Assembly: GCA_963700495.1 (NCBI GenBank)
Contig: CAVOXT010000003.1
Span: forward strand, 597,649 to 661,648
Direction of reading: 5' to 3'
Source: JACCTU01 sp963700495
Lineage (GTDB): Bacteria > Actinomycetota > Thermoleophilia > Gaiellales > Gaiellaceae
DNA: 64,000 nucleotides
Part shown: one piece after another, positions 31,399 through 40,385 of the stretch
How the letters are laid out: each line of letters starts with the position of its first letter
Numbering within the stretch: the first letter of the stretch is position 1
Translations under genes and position numbers: made by a program
The notes under the pieces: model-generated
What the model saw: the letters and a program-made list of their open reading frames with translations, nothing else
Told to the model about the DNA's origin: nothing
The model's database searches: none

Positions 31399-31861
31399 AT
31401 GGCTGACGAGGCGTACCGAGCGGTCTTTCTGCGCGTGCACCCGACCGGCAAGATGGTGCTCAGCCTGACCACCGAGTCCGACGGGAAGGAGCCCCAGTAC
31501 GCGCAGCTCGTCGCCGACGAGCTCGGCGTCCCGGCGCTCGACGTCAAGGTCGTTCCCGCGGACACCGACCGGTTCGGCGTCGGTCACGGCTACAACACGA
31601 GCCCGTCCGACGGCACCTCGGCCGCGATCGCCAGCGCGACCGGGAAGATCCGCGACAAGGCGCAGCTGCTCGCGGGCATGGCGCTCGAGACCTCACCGGA
31701 GAGCCTCAAGTGGATCAACGGGCGCCTGGGTCAGTGCGGACGGAAGCGACCCGACGCAGGTCAAGACGATCGAGGACATCGCCCTCTACGCGCACGGCAC
31801 CGGCGCCCTGCCGCCGGGGGTCGAGGGCGGGCTCGACGCGCAGACCGTCTACAGCGATTGA
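31399..31861 (+). CDS. Stand-alone fragment of a CoxL/xanthine dehydrogenase-type Mo-binding domain, frameshifted
   Basis: After an AGGAGGGAA site the ORF reads MADEAYRAVFLRVHPTGKMV, then ESDGKEPQYAQLVADELGVP, NTSPSDGTSAAIASATGKI and, past one extra base near 31725, an end close to GVEGGLDAQTVYSD. It aligns by eye with the middle-to-late part of CoxL (GKAVVSISAQTQGQGHETTF to GGLDAQVIYDP) but lacks the rest. Repaired length is about 153 residues. It could be a decayed paralogue or a dedicated accessory domain. Its own strong ribosome site favours expression. Confidence 0.65.
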
Positions 31862-31867
31862 CTTCGC

Positions 31868-33053
31868 CTACTTCAGCGGGATTTGATACGTCGTGACCCA
31901 GTCGTCCACGACAGCCCAGTCCAGGTTGTCGAAGAAGGCGTCGATGTAGGCGCCGCGGTCGGTTTGGAAGTCGAGGAAATAGGCGTGCTCGTAGACGTCG
32001 AGCGCGATCAGCGGCGTCGCGTTCCAGATCGGGAACGTGTTCTGCGCGTCGCCGACGTAGTTGAAGAGCCGTCCCTCGTCCCAGTCGTACGCCGTCCAGG
32101 CCCAGCCGCGGCTGGCCATCCCGGTCGCCTTCAGGTTCGACGCGCCACGCATCGGCCGAGCCGAAGTCGCGCCTGATCAGTCTGGCGACTGCACCGTTGG
32201 GATCGCCGCCGCCGCCGCCGAGGTGCTCGAAGTAGATCTCGTGGTTCTTGATCCCGCTGATTGCGAAGGAGAGGTCGACCTTGAGCGCGCGGAAGTCGGA
32301 GTAGGTCTGGTTCGCGCTGCCTGGGTCGGCGGCCGCGAGCTTGCCGAGGATCTCGTTCCGCTTGTTCACGTAGCCCCGGTAGAGGTCGTAGTGGGCCTCG
32401 ACAGACGCGCGCGAGATGCCCTCGAGCTCGAGCAGCGCCGGCTTCAGTTCGCGGGGCTCGATCGCCTCGTAGCCCGGAATCGGTGTCTCCGCACCCGGCA
32501 GCCGGCCGGCGTCGACCTTCGACGGCAGGGTTGCGTCGATGGCAACCTCGACCTCGTCGGCGACCTTCAGGGCTCCGAAGAGTGCCGAGTAGGGCTTCAT
32601 TCCCCAGTCGCTCTGCTTGACGACGGCGCTGCCGGTCAGCTTGCCGTCGTCGCCGACAGCCAGCTCGAAGGCGATCGGACGCGCGTTGCCGACGAGCGTC
32701 AGCTCGCCCTGCACGCTGATCTTCGCGCCGTCGGCGTGCACGTCGGTCGAGCGGAACGTGATCTCCTGCCGCTTCAGGACTTCCTCGTCGATCGTCTCCT
32801 CGATGTTCGCCATGTCGTCGGCGCCGAGCGCCTGGATCCCCCCGGTGCCCTCGCGCACGCGAAGAGACGTGGCGTCGACGTTGAGCACGATGCTCGTCTG
32901 CGCGTCGTCGCCGACCTCGAGCGTCGCTTCCCAGGCGGTGACGTGGATCAGAAGATCGTGTCCGGCCTTGGCGGCGGCGCCGACCCGGCCGGTCCTCACA
33001 GAGAGCGTTCCGTTCCTGGGCCCGAGCTTGTGAGTACCTGCCCGGAGTCCCAT
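31868..33053 (-). CDS. YceI-like lipid-binding domain fused to Fe/Mn superoxide dismutase, frameshifted
   Basis: Residues 1 to about 185 resemble a YceI domain (SVRTGRVGAAAKAGHDLLIH, VQGELTLVGNARPIAFELAV, ALFGALKVADEVEVAI). A linker (PGYEAIEPRELKPALLELEG) leads into a superoxide dismutase: first ligand His in EAHYDLYRGYVNKRNEI, second in IKNHEIYFEHLGG, then after one shift near 32150 WTAYDWDEGRLFNY and the Asp/His ligands in ALDVYEHAYFLDF. All four metal ligands are present. No signal peptide is seen. Protection of nearby redox enzymes is plausible. Confidence 0.82.
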
Positions 33054-33100
33054 GCGCGGATCGATAATGTCATGTCACCGAGCGGCGAGGAGAGCGCACT

Positions 33101-33532
33101 GTGGCCGTAGAGCTTGACCATTCCTTCACCACCGCGAAGCCGATCGACGAGACCTACGCGACGATCCTCGACCTCGAGCGGGTGGTGCCGTGCGTCGAGG
33201 GAGGTACCGTCCTCGAGGCGAGCGGACCGGACTCCGTCAGAGCGGAGATCAAGGTCAAGATGGGCGCGATGTCGTTGACGTTCACCGGCACCGTGGAGAT
33301 CGCCGAGCAGGACGCTGCGGCGCATCGCGTGGTCTTGCGGGTCAAGTCCAAGGAGGCCGGCGGCCAGGGACACGCGAACGCCGACGTCACGTTCACGCTC
33401 AATGACGGCGGCGGGACGATCCACACCAACGCGCAGATCACGGGCAAGGCCGCGTCGATGGGGGAGGGAGTCGTCGTCAGCGTGCTGGACGCGCTGGTGA
33501 CGGACTTCGCCGGAAAGCTCGTCGAGCTCTGA
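33101..33532 (+). CDS. coxG: CoxG-like SRPBCC-fold protein
   Basis: A 143-residue product from GTG 33101 with the SRPBCC/CoxG fold: ELDHSFTTAKPIDETYATIL, VPCVEGGTVLEASGPDSVRA, IKVKMGAMSLTFTGTVEI and a C-terminal helix VVSVLDALVTDFAGKL. The CO dehydrogenase subunit G family is found with form I CODH and has been implicated in membrane or quinone interaction of the enzyme. It is separated from coxE by the coxL-like fragment and the opposing YceI-SOD gene. Confidence 0.85.
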   Translation: MAVELDHSFTTAKPIDETYATILDLERVVPCVEGGTVLEASGPDSVRAEIKVKMGAMSLTFTGTVEIAEQDAAAHRVVLRVKSKEAGGQGHANADVTFTLNDGGGTIHTNAQITGKAASMGEGVVVSVLDALVTDFAGKLVEL

Positions 33533-33542
33533 CCCGCCGCCG

Positions 33543-33824
33543 ATGACGACCATCACGATGCGACAAGTCCGCGAAGGCGAGGTGCCGCGCGACGGCGGGA
33601 CCGCGGTTCAGGAGGATCCCGATCGGCCCGTCTTCCACGGCAACGGCCCGGACGACTACGTCTGCGTCGAGTGCGGCAACGTCCTTGCCAGGGCGATGCA
33701 CCCGATGCAGATGACGAAGAAGGTCCGCGTCCGCTGCGGGCGCTGCTCGACGGTGAACGTGTCCGTGATCGACGGGTACGTCGCACCCGCCCCCAAGTCA
33801 GGAGCCGACCAGCCTCAGCAGTGA
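33543..33824 (+). CDS. Zinc-ribbon protein
   Basis: A 93-residue product with two CxxC knuckles, YVCVECGNVL and VRCGRCSTVN, 24 residues apart, so a zinc ribbon. It starts 11 bp after coxG and is likely co-transcribed. The N-terminal part is disordered-looking. Its 3' end overlaps the opposing gene by 27 bp. Role unknown; DNA or protein binding is a guess. Confidence 0.65.
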   Translation: MTTITMRQVREGEVPRDGGTAVQEDPDRPVFHGNGPDDYVCVECGNVLARAMHPMQMTKKVRVRCGRCSTVNVSVIDGYVAPAPKSGADQPQQ

Positions 33825-34419
33825 CTCGCGGTGGCGGCGGTAAGCGGCCGTCCCGTCGCCGTCGACGGCCGCGATTCGAACGACCGGCGGGTGGCCCATG
33901 GCCGGCGTGGCGAGGTCACGGAGCGCGTCGTGGTACGCGCGTTCCCGCTGCATGCCGCCGAATCCGAAGCCCTTCGCGGCGAGTCCGCGCGCGAGGCCGT
34001 CGGTCTTCGAGCAGCCACGCGCGGCACAGATCCTCGTACTCCTCGAGGTCGAACCCCACGGTCACGTCGGCGGCATAGAGCTCGAGCGCCGCCAGTCGGA
34101 ACGAGGTGAAGTGAAACGACTCGTCGACCTCGATCACGGTTCCGGTGGGGTCGTGCACCAGATCGACCGGCAGCAGCAGGTTCTCGCGCGAGGCGTGCAG
34201 GACCGAGACGTCGCCTCCGAGCCGTGCGTAGATCGCGCCGAGCTGTTCGAGTGCCGCCGTCACCGGCCCGACGAGCGCCGGGTCGCGCCGGGCTTTCGCG
34301 ACGCGTTCGAGCCCGACGTGGCCCTGCTCGCAGAGCCAGTCGAACGACTGACTCCCGAGCACGATGCCGTCCTCTTTCGCCGCCTGCGCGAAAGCCAACT
34401 GGACGTCGCCGGGCGCCAC
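33798..34419 (-). CDS. Conserved hypothetical protein, possibly nuclease-fold, frameshifted
   Basis: MAPGDVQLAFAQAAKEDGIV is followed by SFDWLCEQGHVGLERVAKAR, then GTVIEVDESFHFTSFRLAAL. After one shift near 34005 it continues RGLAAKGFGFGGMQRERAYH and ends HRESLLRLVGS at TGA. Repaired length is about 206 residues. The I-E-V-D-E strand and Arg-rich following helices are reminiscent of PD-(D/E)XK-type folds, but no catalytic set is certain. Family function unknown. Confidence 0.55.
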
Positions 34420-34450
34420 CGCCCGATCCTAGACGCGGCGTCCCCGGTGG

Positions 34451-34660
34451 CTAGACGTCGATGCCGAGCTTGCGTAACTCGACGATCGCAGTCCGGCGCC
34501 AGCGAGTCGTGTCGGGGGAGAACGGGAGCGTGAAGGGCATCCCGTTGGCCTTTCGGAGCGGGTTGCCGTCGCGGAAGACGTGGTAGTGGCCGGGTCTCGA
34601 CTCGACGGTGAGACCGGCAGCCTCGAGTCGGCGGATGAACTCTCGGACGTCTTTTCTCAT
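34451..34660 (-). CDS. HicA-like small protein
   Basis: A 69-residue product from ATG 34660: KDVREFIRRLEAAGLTVESR, then GHYHVFRDGNPLRKANG and a C-terminal helix. The layout and the GHYHVF motif recall the dsRBD-like fold of HicA/YcfA mRNA-interferase toxins, with the His at the expected position. No HicB antitoxin is seen next to it, so it may be a solitary relative. Confidence 0.5.
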   Translation of the reverse strand: MRKDVREFIRRLEAAGLTVESRPGHYHVFRDGNPLRKANGMPFTLPFSPDTTRWRRTAIVELRKLGIDV

Positions 34661-34725
34661 CGCTGCGTGTCTCGGCCCATATCGCCTGTACTCTGAACAG
34701 AACGCCGATGCAGGGTGTGTCGGCG

Positions 34726-34986
34726 ATGCTTTCGAGGCTTGGGGGAAGGACGCAAATGCAGTCTCTTTCGATCGCGGATCGCGAAGCAAAGACCCGGCGC
34801 CAGATCGAGTTGGTGGACAAGCAGTTGACCAAGGAGTTCTCGAGCCTGCCGGCGCACGTGGTTCACGGTGAAGTGACGAGTGTCTCCGAGGGGCTCCTTG
34901 CGGGGGCGCACTTCACAGACCACATCGCAGTGCTCACGGGCCGATTTGCCTCCGAACACCTCAAAGCTGCCGAAGCCGTAGGGTAG
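34726..34986 (+). CDS. Small DUF3562-like hypothetical protein
   Basis: Up to 86 residues from ATG 34726 (another ATG at 34756): MQSLSIADREAKTRRQIELV, DKQLTKEFSSLPAHVVHGEV, HFTDHIAVLTGRFASEHLKA. It is a helical protein reminiscent of the three-helix DUF3562 group. The local sequence is somewhat less GC-rich than its surroundings. It is divergent from the HicA-like gene by 65 bp; an antitoxin role is possible but unsupported. Confidence 0.5.
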   Translation: MLSRLGGRTQMQSLSIADREAKTRRQIELVDKQLTKEFSSLPAHVVHGEVTSVSEGLLAGAHFTDHIAVLTGRFASEHLKAAEAVG

Positions 34987-34995
34987 GTCGATCTC

Positions 34996-35976
34996 CTAGG
35001 GGAAGCTCGGGCTGTCCGGGTTGAGATCGAGGCGGCCGCCGTTTCGGCAGTCCGGCGGCACGAGGTACTCGGGGCTCGATCGGCTGTGCAGCGCGTTCTC
35101 GGTGAGCTGCTGCCGCATCATCTGTCGCGCGGTGCCTTCCGAGAGCCCGAAACGCCGCCCGATCTCGACGCCCGACTGAAGCGCGTAGCACTCGGTTACG
35201 CCCTCGTTGCTCACGCCGCGTAGGTGCCACGCCTCGTGGGCGAGCACGGCGAGCGCGCGGGCGGTCTGGCTCGATCGCACTTCGTCCTTGAACCCGAGCC
35301 GGTAGAGGTCGAGGCAGCGCTCCGGCGTCAGGTAGGCGACGTCCCCGCCGACGAGGGCGACCCCGTCTGCGTGCTGGACGGCGCCGACGTAGTCACCGGC
35401 TTCGTCGCAGCGAACCGTGACCCGCTTCTTCGCGATGAACGAGGCCTCGTTGGAGAACCGAATCGTCGCCTCGGCCCGCGTGTCCGCGGAGAGACCGTCC
35501 CAACCGGTGCGGCTCTCGACGAACCAGAGAAGCAGCGCGAGCGAGCCGATGACGACGAGGCCGGCGACGAACCGGCGTACGACCTGCCAGGGCCGACGGG
35601 GTTCCCACGCGACCTCGTCCTCCGCGGCGGGCTCGCGAGCCGCGGCGATCAGCGCGTCCACCTCGTCGTCGGTCTCCCCCGAGTACGGGATCCAGAGCTC
35701 CTCGCCTTCCTCGCGGATGAGCAGGAGCTCGTCCGAGTCGTCCGTGTAGCCGAAGCGCTCGCGATCGACTTCCTGCGGCCCGCGGTCCGCGCCACGCGCC
35801 GAGTCCGCGCGAAGGGCGCCGACGAAGAAGTTCACCTCGACCCCGAGCGCGATCAGGAACGCAATCCAGATCGGCACCGTCGACTGCAGCGCGTACGGCC
35901 CGAAGATCCAGGCGAGCACAAAGACGACGAGCCCGATGCGCACCAGCGACACCGGGCTCGGAAACCGCTTCTCCAC
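34996..35976 (-). CDS. Membrane protein with HExxH metalloprotease motif
   Basis: A 326-residue product. Two N-terminal TM helices (LVRIGLVVFVLAWIFGPYAL; WIAFLIALGVEVNFFVGAL), a cytoplasmic acidic loop, a third TM near residue 140 (FVAGLVVIGSLALLLWFV), then an extracytoplasmic domain. HEAWH at residues 247-251 is a zinc-protease motif and Glu258 or Glu262 in SNEGVTECYA could be the third ligand. Cys190 and Cys221 may form a disulfide. Family not named; proteolysis is inferred from the motif. Confidence 0.65.
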   Translation of the reverse strand: MEKRFPSPVSLVRIGLVVFVLAWIFGPYALQSTVPIWIAFLIALGVEVNFFVGALRADSARGADRGPQEVDRERFGYTDDSDELLLIREEGEELWIPYSGETDDEVDALIAAAREPAAEDEVAWEPRRPWQVVRRFVAGLVVIGSLALLLWFVESRTGWDGLSADTRAEATIRFSNEASFIAKKRVTVRCDEAGDYVGAVQHADGVALVGGDVAYLTPERCLDLYRLGFKDEVRSSQTARALAVLAHEAWHLRGVSNEGVTECYALQSGVEIGRRFGLSEGTARQMMRQQLTENALHSRSSPEYLVPPDCRNGGRLDLNPDSPSFP

Positions 35977-36021
35977 ACCTCGAAGGTAGCGGCGGACGCG
36001 CTCGTCTCGCGCCCAGTTCGC

Positions 36022-36630
36022 TCAGCTCTCTGCCGGCTTGCGGCCACCTCCTCCGAGGACGGAGAGGGCGAGGATGATGAAGCCGATACCGCTGAGCAGC
36101 AGCGCGATTCCGACGACGATGCTGAACAGCCCGAGCTGCTCCGCCATGTAGGAGACGTTGAGCGCCGTCGCGAGGGCGGTCTCGGTCACCCACGTGTTGC
36201 GGGCGGCGTTCGAGATCGGGTGGCCGCTCTCGTCCTTCGCGGCCAACGCCTCGTCACTGGTGCCCTTCGGGTCGGTCGGGTTCGCCGCGGCGACAAAGCG
36301 TCCCATCTGCGCGTACGTGTTGCCACCTGACGACTCGAGCGCGTGGATGCGCATGTACTTGGCGAAGCACCGGGCGTCGTCCCCGGTCTTGATCTCCTGC
36401 TCCGCCACGTCGCACGACGGGATCGGGACATCGCTGAGGCCGGCTTCTTGGACCGCCTTCTCGATGTCGGTGGGGTTCATGTCGTCCGAGCCGACGATCT
36501 GCTCCCGCGACAACTCGTCCCCTACGGTGTTGCGCGCGTTGATGCCCAAGGTGAGCGAGGCGACGCCGAAGATGACCATGACGACGCCGGCGGCGATTCC
36601 GCCGTACTCGAGCAACCTGCGACTGTTCAT
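36022..36630 (-). CDS. Two-TM envelope protein
   Basis: A 202-residue product starting MNSRRLLEYGGIAAGVVMVI. TM1 is at the N-terminus and TM2 near the C-terminus (LGLFSIVVGIALLLSGIGF). Between them is an extracytoplasmic domain with two Cys (IPSCDVAEQEI, DDARCFAKYM). The ATG at 36630 follows an AGGAGGTAG ribosome site, so the longer reading to 36708 is rejected. Function unknown. Confidence 0.65.
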   Translation of the reverse strand: MNSRRLLEYGGIAAGVVMVIFGVASLTLGINARNTVGDELSREQIVGSDDMNPTDIEKAVQEAGLSDVPIPSCDVAEQEIKTGDDARCFAKYMRIHALESSGGNTYAQMGRFVAAANPTDPKGTSDEALAAKDESGHPISNAARNTWVTETALATALNVSYMAEQLGLFSIVVGIALLLSGIGFIILALSVLGGGGRKPAES

Positions 36631-36734
36631 GCTCCTACTACCTCCTGTGTGGTGGTCCCGTGAGTCCGCTGCTGTAGCTTCATCGCCCGTTTCCCCGCAA
36701 CGGCCCACCGCCTAACATCGAACCCAGCGGACCC

Positions 36735-38102
36735 GTGAGCAATCCTGCAGACGCCGGCGTCGTCGAAGCGATCGCCCTCCTCGCACGGAGGGAGCTGTCG
36801 TCGCGGGAGCTCGTCGAGTCGTGCCTCGCGCGCATCCGGGAGCGCGACGGGGTGCACAGTCACGACGGCGACCCTAACTTTGTCAACGCGTGGGTGCGCG
36901 TCTATGAGGACAACGCGCTTGCGGCTGCCGATCGCGCAGACGCGCGGCTCGCGGCGCGAGACTCGCCGCCGCTCTGCGGCGTTCCCGTCGGGCTCAAGGA
37001 TCTCTACGCCGTCGCGGGCAAGCCGCTCACGGCTTCCAGCCGGCTGCTCGACGAGGTGCCCGAGCGCTCGTGCGACGCGTGGGCGCGGCTCGAGGCCGCC
37101 GGAATGGTGCTGCTCGGCCACCTCCACACGCACGAGTTCGCGGCGGGAGGGACGACCGACCAGGTCGGCAACCCCTGGGCGCTCGACCGCTCCGTCGGCG
37201 GGTCGAGCGGCGGCTCGGCGGCGGCGCTCGCCGCGCGAATGACGCCTGCAGCGACCGGCACGGATACGGCCGGCTCCCTGCGCATTCCGTCGGCCTTCTG
37301 CGGCACCTCCGCGTTCAAGCCGACCCGAGGTCTCGTTCCGATCCGCGGGATCGTGCCGCTCGCCTCGACGTTCGACCACGCCGGGCCGATGGCGCGCAGC
37401 CTCGAGGACTGCGAGCCGCTGCTCGCCGCGCTGGCGGCCGTGAGCCCACCGCCGCAGCGCGCGCCGCTGCGCCGGATCGCCGTCTCGCCACGGCTCGGGC
37501 TCGTCGAGCTCGACGCCGACGTCGCCGACGGCTTCGACGCAGCGCTCGACGCTTGCCGAAGACTGGGCACCGAGCTCGTCGACGTCCCTCCGCCCGACGT
37601 CGAGCTCGAGCTCGGCCTCACGCTCCTCGACATCGTCTGCACCGAGATGCTCGTGTATCACCGGCGCTTCGACGACCGGCGCGACCGCTACCGCCCGTCG
37701 ATCCGCGGCTTCCTCGAGTACGCCGAGCGCCGCGCACTGACGGCGGAGGAGTACGCCGCTGTGCAGGAGCGGCGTGTCGAGGCGACCGCGTCGTGGCTCG
37801 ACTGGTTCGCCGAGCACCGCATCGACGCGCTGATCGAGCCGACCGTGCCGATCGTTGCGCGCCCGCGCGGCGACGGCTACGACGAGGCGTTCACCGACGT
37901 CGCCGAGATCTCACTCACGCACTACTGGGACTGGACGGGCTTCCCGGTTGCCGCGCTTCCGTCCGGCGTCGGCCGCCGCAGCGGCCTGCCGGTGGGGGTG
38001 TCGCTCATCGGGGCGGCTCAGTCCGACTGGGACGTCCTCGCCGCGGGCATCGCGCTGCAGTCCAGGCTCGGAATCTTGACAATCCCGCCCGGACAGACCT
38101 AG
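36735..38102 (+). CDS. Amidase signature family hydrolase
   Basis: A 455-residue amidase. The catalytic triad is visible: Lys88 (PVGLKDLY), the cis-Ser at about 157 in VGGSSGGSAAAL and nucleophile Ser181 in GTDTAGSLRIPSAFCG. The family hydrolyses amides, nitriles' amide products or carbamates; it includes GatA-like and AtzE-like enzymes, and the specific substrate is not clear. It lies 47 bp before the PEP-utilising enzyme gene and may share its transcript. Start is GTG at 36735. Confidence 0.88.
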   Translation: MSNPADAGVVEAIALLARRELSSRELVESCLARIRERDGVHSHDGDPNFVNAWVRVYEDNALAAADRADARLAARDSPPLCGVPVGLKDLYAVAGKPLTASSRLLDEVPERSCDAWARLEAAGMVLLGHLHTHEFAAGGTTDQVGNPWALDRSVGGSSGGSAAALAARMTPAATGTDTAGSLRIPSAFCGTSAFKPTRGLVPIRGIVPLASTFDHAGPMARSLEDCEPLLAALAAVSPPPQRAPLRRIAVSPRLGLVELDADVADGFDAALDACRRLGTELVDVPPPDVELELGLTLLDIVCTEMLVYHRRFDDRRDRYRPSIRGFLEYAERRALTAEEYAAVQERRVEATASWLDWFAEHRIDALIEPTVPIVARPRGDGYDEAFTDVAEISLTHYWDWTGFPVAALPSGVGRRSGLPVGVSLIGAAQSDWDVLAAGIALQSRLGILTIPPGQT

Positions 38103-38148
38103 GTTCGATGCCCGCGCTCATCCGCTTGGAATCAGCCAGGAGGCCCGC

Positions 38149-39742
38149 ATGACCGAGGTACGCGCCGAGACGAAGTTCCTCAGCCCCTTCGACGTGCCGA
38201 CTCCCGAAGGCGCGGAGGGCTGGGAGGAGATGTACCCGTACTACCTCCTCTTCGATCCGGAGCGGCGCGACGCCGAGGAGAACCGCTTCTGGTTCTACAA
38301 CGGGATGCACTTCCCGGAGCCGATGCCGGCGTTCGACATGATCACCGCCGAGTCGTGCTACCTCTCGATCGGCCTGTACCAGGGCCGTGTGTTCCACATC
38401 CCGACCGTGCTCGGCATCGAGCACCGCGTCGTCAACGGCTACGTCTACATCACCTCGAACGAGGTGAGCGATCCCGCGGAGATCGAGAAGCGGCTCGAGG
38501 TCTTCCTGCCGCGCATCGGCTTCTACTACGAGAACTGGGACATGCTCGTCGACCGCTGGCAGGCCGCGGTCGACAAGGCGATCGAGGAGCTCGCGGCGCT
38601 CGAGGTGCCGCACCTCCCCGCGATCGAGGACGAGCAGGAGCTGCTGCACGACCACAAGCTGGGTTCGAACTTCCGGCTGATGACCGCGTACGACCGGTGC
38701 ATCGGCCTCTACAACGAGCTGAACCAGCTGCACTTCGAGCTGCTGCTGCTCGCGTACGGCGCGTACCTGACGTTCTTCCAGTTCTGCCAGCAGGCGTTCC
38801 CCGACATGGGGACGCAGGTGATGACGCAGATGATCGCCGGCTACGACACGACGATGTTCCGGCCCGACGACGAGCTGAAGGAGCTGGCCGCGTCGGCGCT
38901 CGAGCGCGGCGTCGACGGCGCGTTCGTCGAGGGTCGAACGCCCGAGGAAGTGCTGGCCGAGCTCGGGCAAAGCGACGAGGGCCGCGCGTGGATCGCGGAT
39001 CTCGAGTCGCGCAAGCACCCGTGGTTCTTCATGTCGACCGGCGACGGCTTCTACCACCACCACCGCGCGTGGGTCGACGACCTGCGCCTTCCGTTCACCG
39101 CGATCACGGGCTACATCGCGCAGATCCGCGCGGGCACGACCCTCGAACGCCCGAAGGAGAGGCTGCTCGCGGAGCGCGAACGGATCGCGTCGGAGTACTC
39201 GGAGCTGCTCTCGTCACCCGAGGAGCGCAAGTCGTTCGAGGAGATGCTCGGTCTCTGCCGCCATGTGTTCCCGCACGCGGAGGGGCACAAGTTCTTCATC
39301 GAGCACTGGGGCACCTCGCTCTTCTTCAACAAGATGCGCGAGATCGGCGCGGTGATGTCGGAGAACGGCTTCTTCGAGAGCGCCGAGGACGTCTTCTACC
39401 TCAACATCCACGAGGTGCACGAGGCGCTGTCCGACCTCGGGCTCGCGTGGTCGGGCGGCGCCGCTGCGCGCGGGACGGTCTACTGGCCTCCGCGGATCAA
39501 GCGGCGCAAGGAGATCCTCGAGCGGCTGTCGCAGTGGACTCCGCCGCCGGCGCTCGGCGTCGTCCCGGAGGTGATCAACGACCCGACCGTGCAGCTGCTC
39601 TGGGGCGTCACCGCCGACCGGCTGCGCGCCTGGGCGAATCAGACCGAGGACGAGGGCGTGCACGGGTACGCCGCGTCGCCGGGCGTCGTCGAGGGACTCG
39701 CGCGGGTCGTCCGCGACGTGAACGAGATCGGAACGGTGCAGC
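38149..39742 (+). CDS. PEP-utilising enzyme family protein, truncated at assembly junction
   Basis: About 531 residues are present (MTEVRAETKFLSPFDVPTPE onward). The body resembles the central region of PEP-utilising, phenylphosphate/rifampin-phosphotransferase-like proteins (GTSLFFNKMREIGAVMSENG, EDVFYLNIHEV, YWPPRIKRRKEIL). The start of the mobile phosphohistidine domain is seen (YAASPGVVEGLARVVRDVNE), but the sequence stops matching after EIGTVQ, before the catalytic TxSHAA motif. Downstream bases belong to unrelated lower-GC DNA. No N-terminal ATP-grasp is present in this ORF. Confidence 0.8.
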
Positions 39743-39756
39743 AGCCACCGGCCCAT
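39743..39756. other. Junction A/B: abrupt change of DNA type inside a gene
   Basis: Left of here the sequence is very GC-rich actinobacterial coding DNA. Right of here it is lower-GC with different codon choice, in a different frame. No IS end, tRNA, target duplication or att-like repeat is seen. Exact breakpoint uncertain by about 10 bp. Confidence 0.8.
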
Positions 39757-39926
39757 TTATTGACGAGCTCAGACTATATTTTACCAGCCAGGGTGGCAGC
39801 AGCGGTGGCATGGACATGACCGGCATGATGTCCATGATAACGCAGCTGATGCCCCTGATGATGATGATGAACATGATGAACTCCATGAAAGGCATGATGA
39901 ATATGTTTGGCGGAGAAGAAGAATGA
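39747..39926 (+). CDS. C-terminal end of a Met-rich-tail protein, 5' truncated
   Basis: The last 59 residues of a protein cut by the junction: TGPFIDELRLYFTSQGGSSG followed by a tail with 19 Met in about 35 residues (MTGMMSMITQLMPLMMMMNM and so on), ending in FGGEEE. The tail is hydrophobic enough to span or insert into a membrane, or to form a buried packing helix. The same tail type ends three neighbouring genes. Its stop overlaps the next start (ATGA). No known family. Confidence 0.6.
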   Translation, partial: TGPFIDELRLYFTSQGGSSGGMDMTGMMSMITQLMPLMMMMNMMNSMKGMMNMFGGEEE

Positions 39927-40375
39927 TAGCCCTGGAATTACCGCAGCAGCTCCAGCTCTTATATTCGCTAGATATGGCCACCGCCTCTAGCTGGACCACG
40001 GTGAGGGTGGACTTCACCACCGGTACTGCCATGGAACCGGAGCAGATCAGCGAAGCTGTCCTGGCCAGGTTGCAAGCTTACTCCGATCCCTTGTACATCA
40101 GGCTGTATGGCAACCAGAACAGGACATTGTGGGCATTGGAAGCCGGTGTAGTTTTGAAGCCCGGTGTAGTGACAGCCCAATTTTGGCAGTGGATATTGGG
40201 AGGCTTCCTGGCTTACGAAGGGATCACCGGCATTATCAACGCCATCACCGGGCACAGCGGAGGCTCATCTGTAGACCAGCTATTGGGATCGGTGACACAG
40301 CTATTACCTTTGATGGTGATGATGATGGTGATGAACATGATGGGCGGCATGATGCCGTCATTCGGCAAGAAGTGA
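39923..40375 (+). CDS. 150-residue protein with Met-rich C-terminal tail
   Basis: Starts MIALELPQQLQLLYSLDMAT after GGAGAAGAAGA. The middle has a beta-rich region (TVRVDFTTGTAM, YIRLYGNQNRTLWALEAGVV). The C-terminus has a hydrophobic stretch (QFWQWILGGFLAYEGITGII) and a Met-rich tail (LLPLMVMMMVMNMMGGMMPS) ending in FGKK. The organisation parallels the truncated protein before it (SGG, then QLLPLM/QLMPLM), so the two are probably paralogous at their ends. Unknown family; virion or membrane component is inference. Confidence 0.6.
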   Translation: MIALELPQQLQLLYSLDMATASSWTTVRVDFTTGTAMEPEQISEAVLARLQAYSDPLYIRLYGNQNRTLWALEAGVVLKPGVVTAQFWQWILGGFLAYEGITGIINAITGHSGGSSVDQLLGSVTQLLPLMVMMMVMNMMGGMMPSFGKK

Positions 40376-40385
40376 GAGGTGACAG

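Noticed and set aside
39830..39910. ATGATG-type tandem DNA repeat or CRISPR-like array
   Set aside because: The repetition follows Met codons of the tail, without fixed unit length or spacers.
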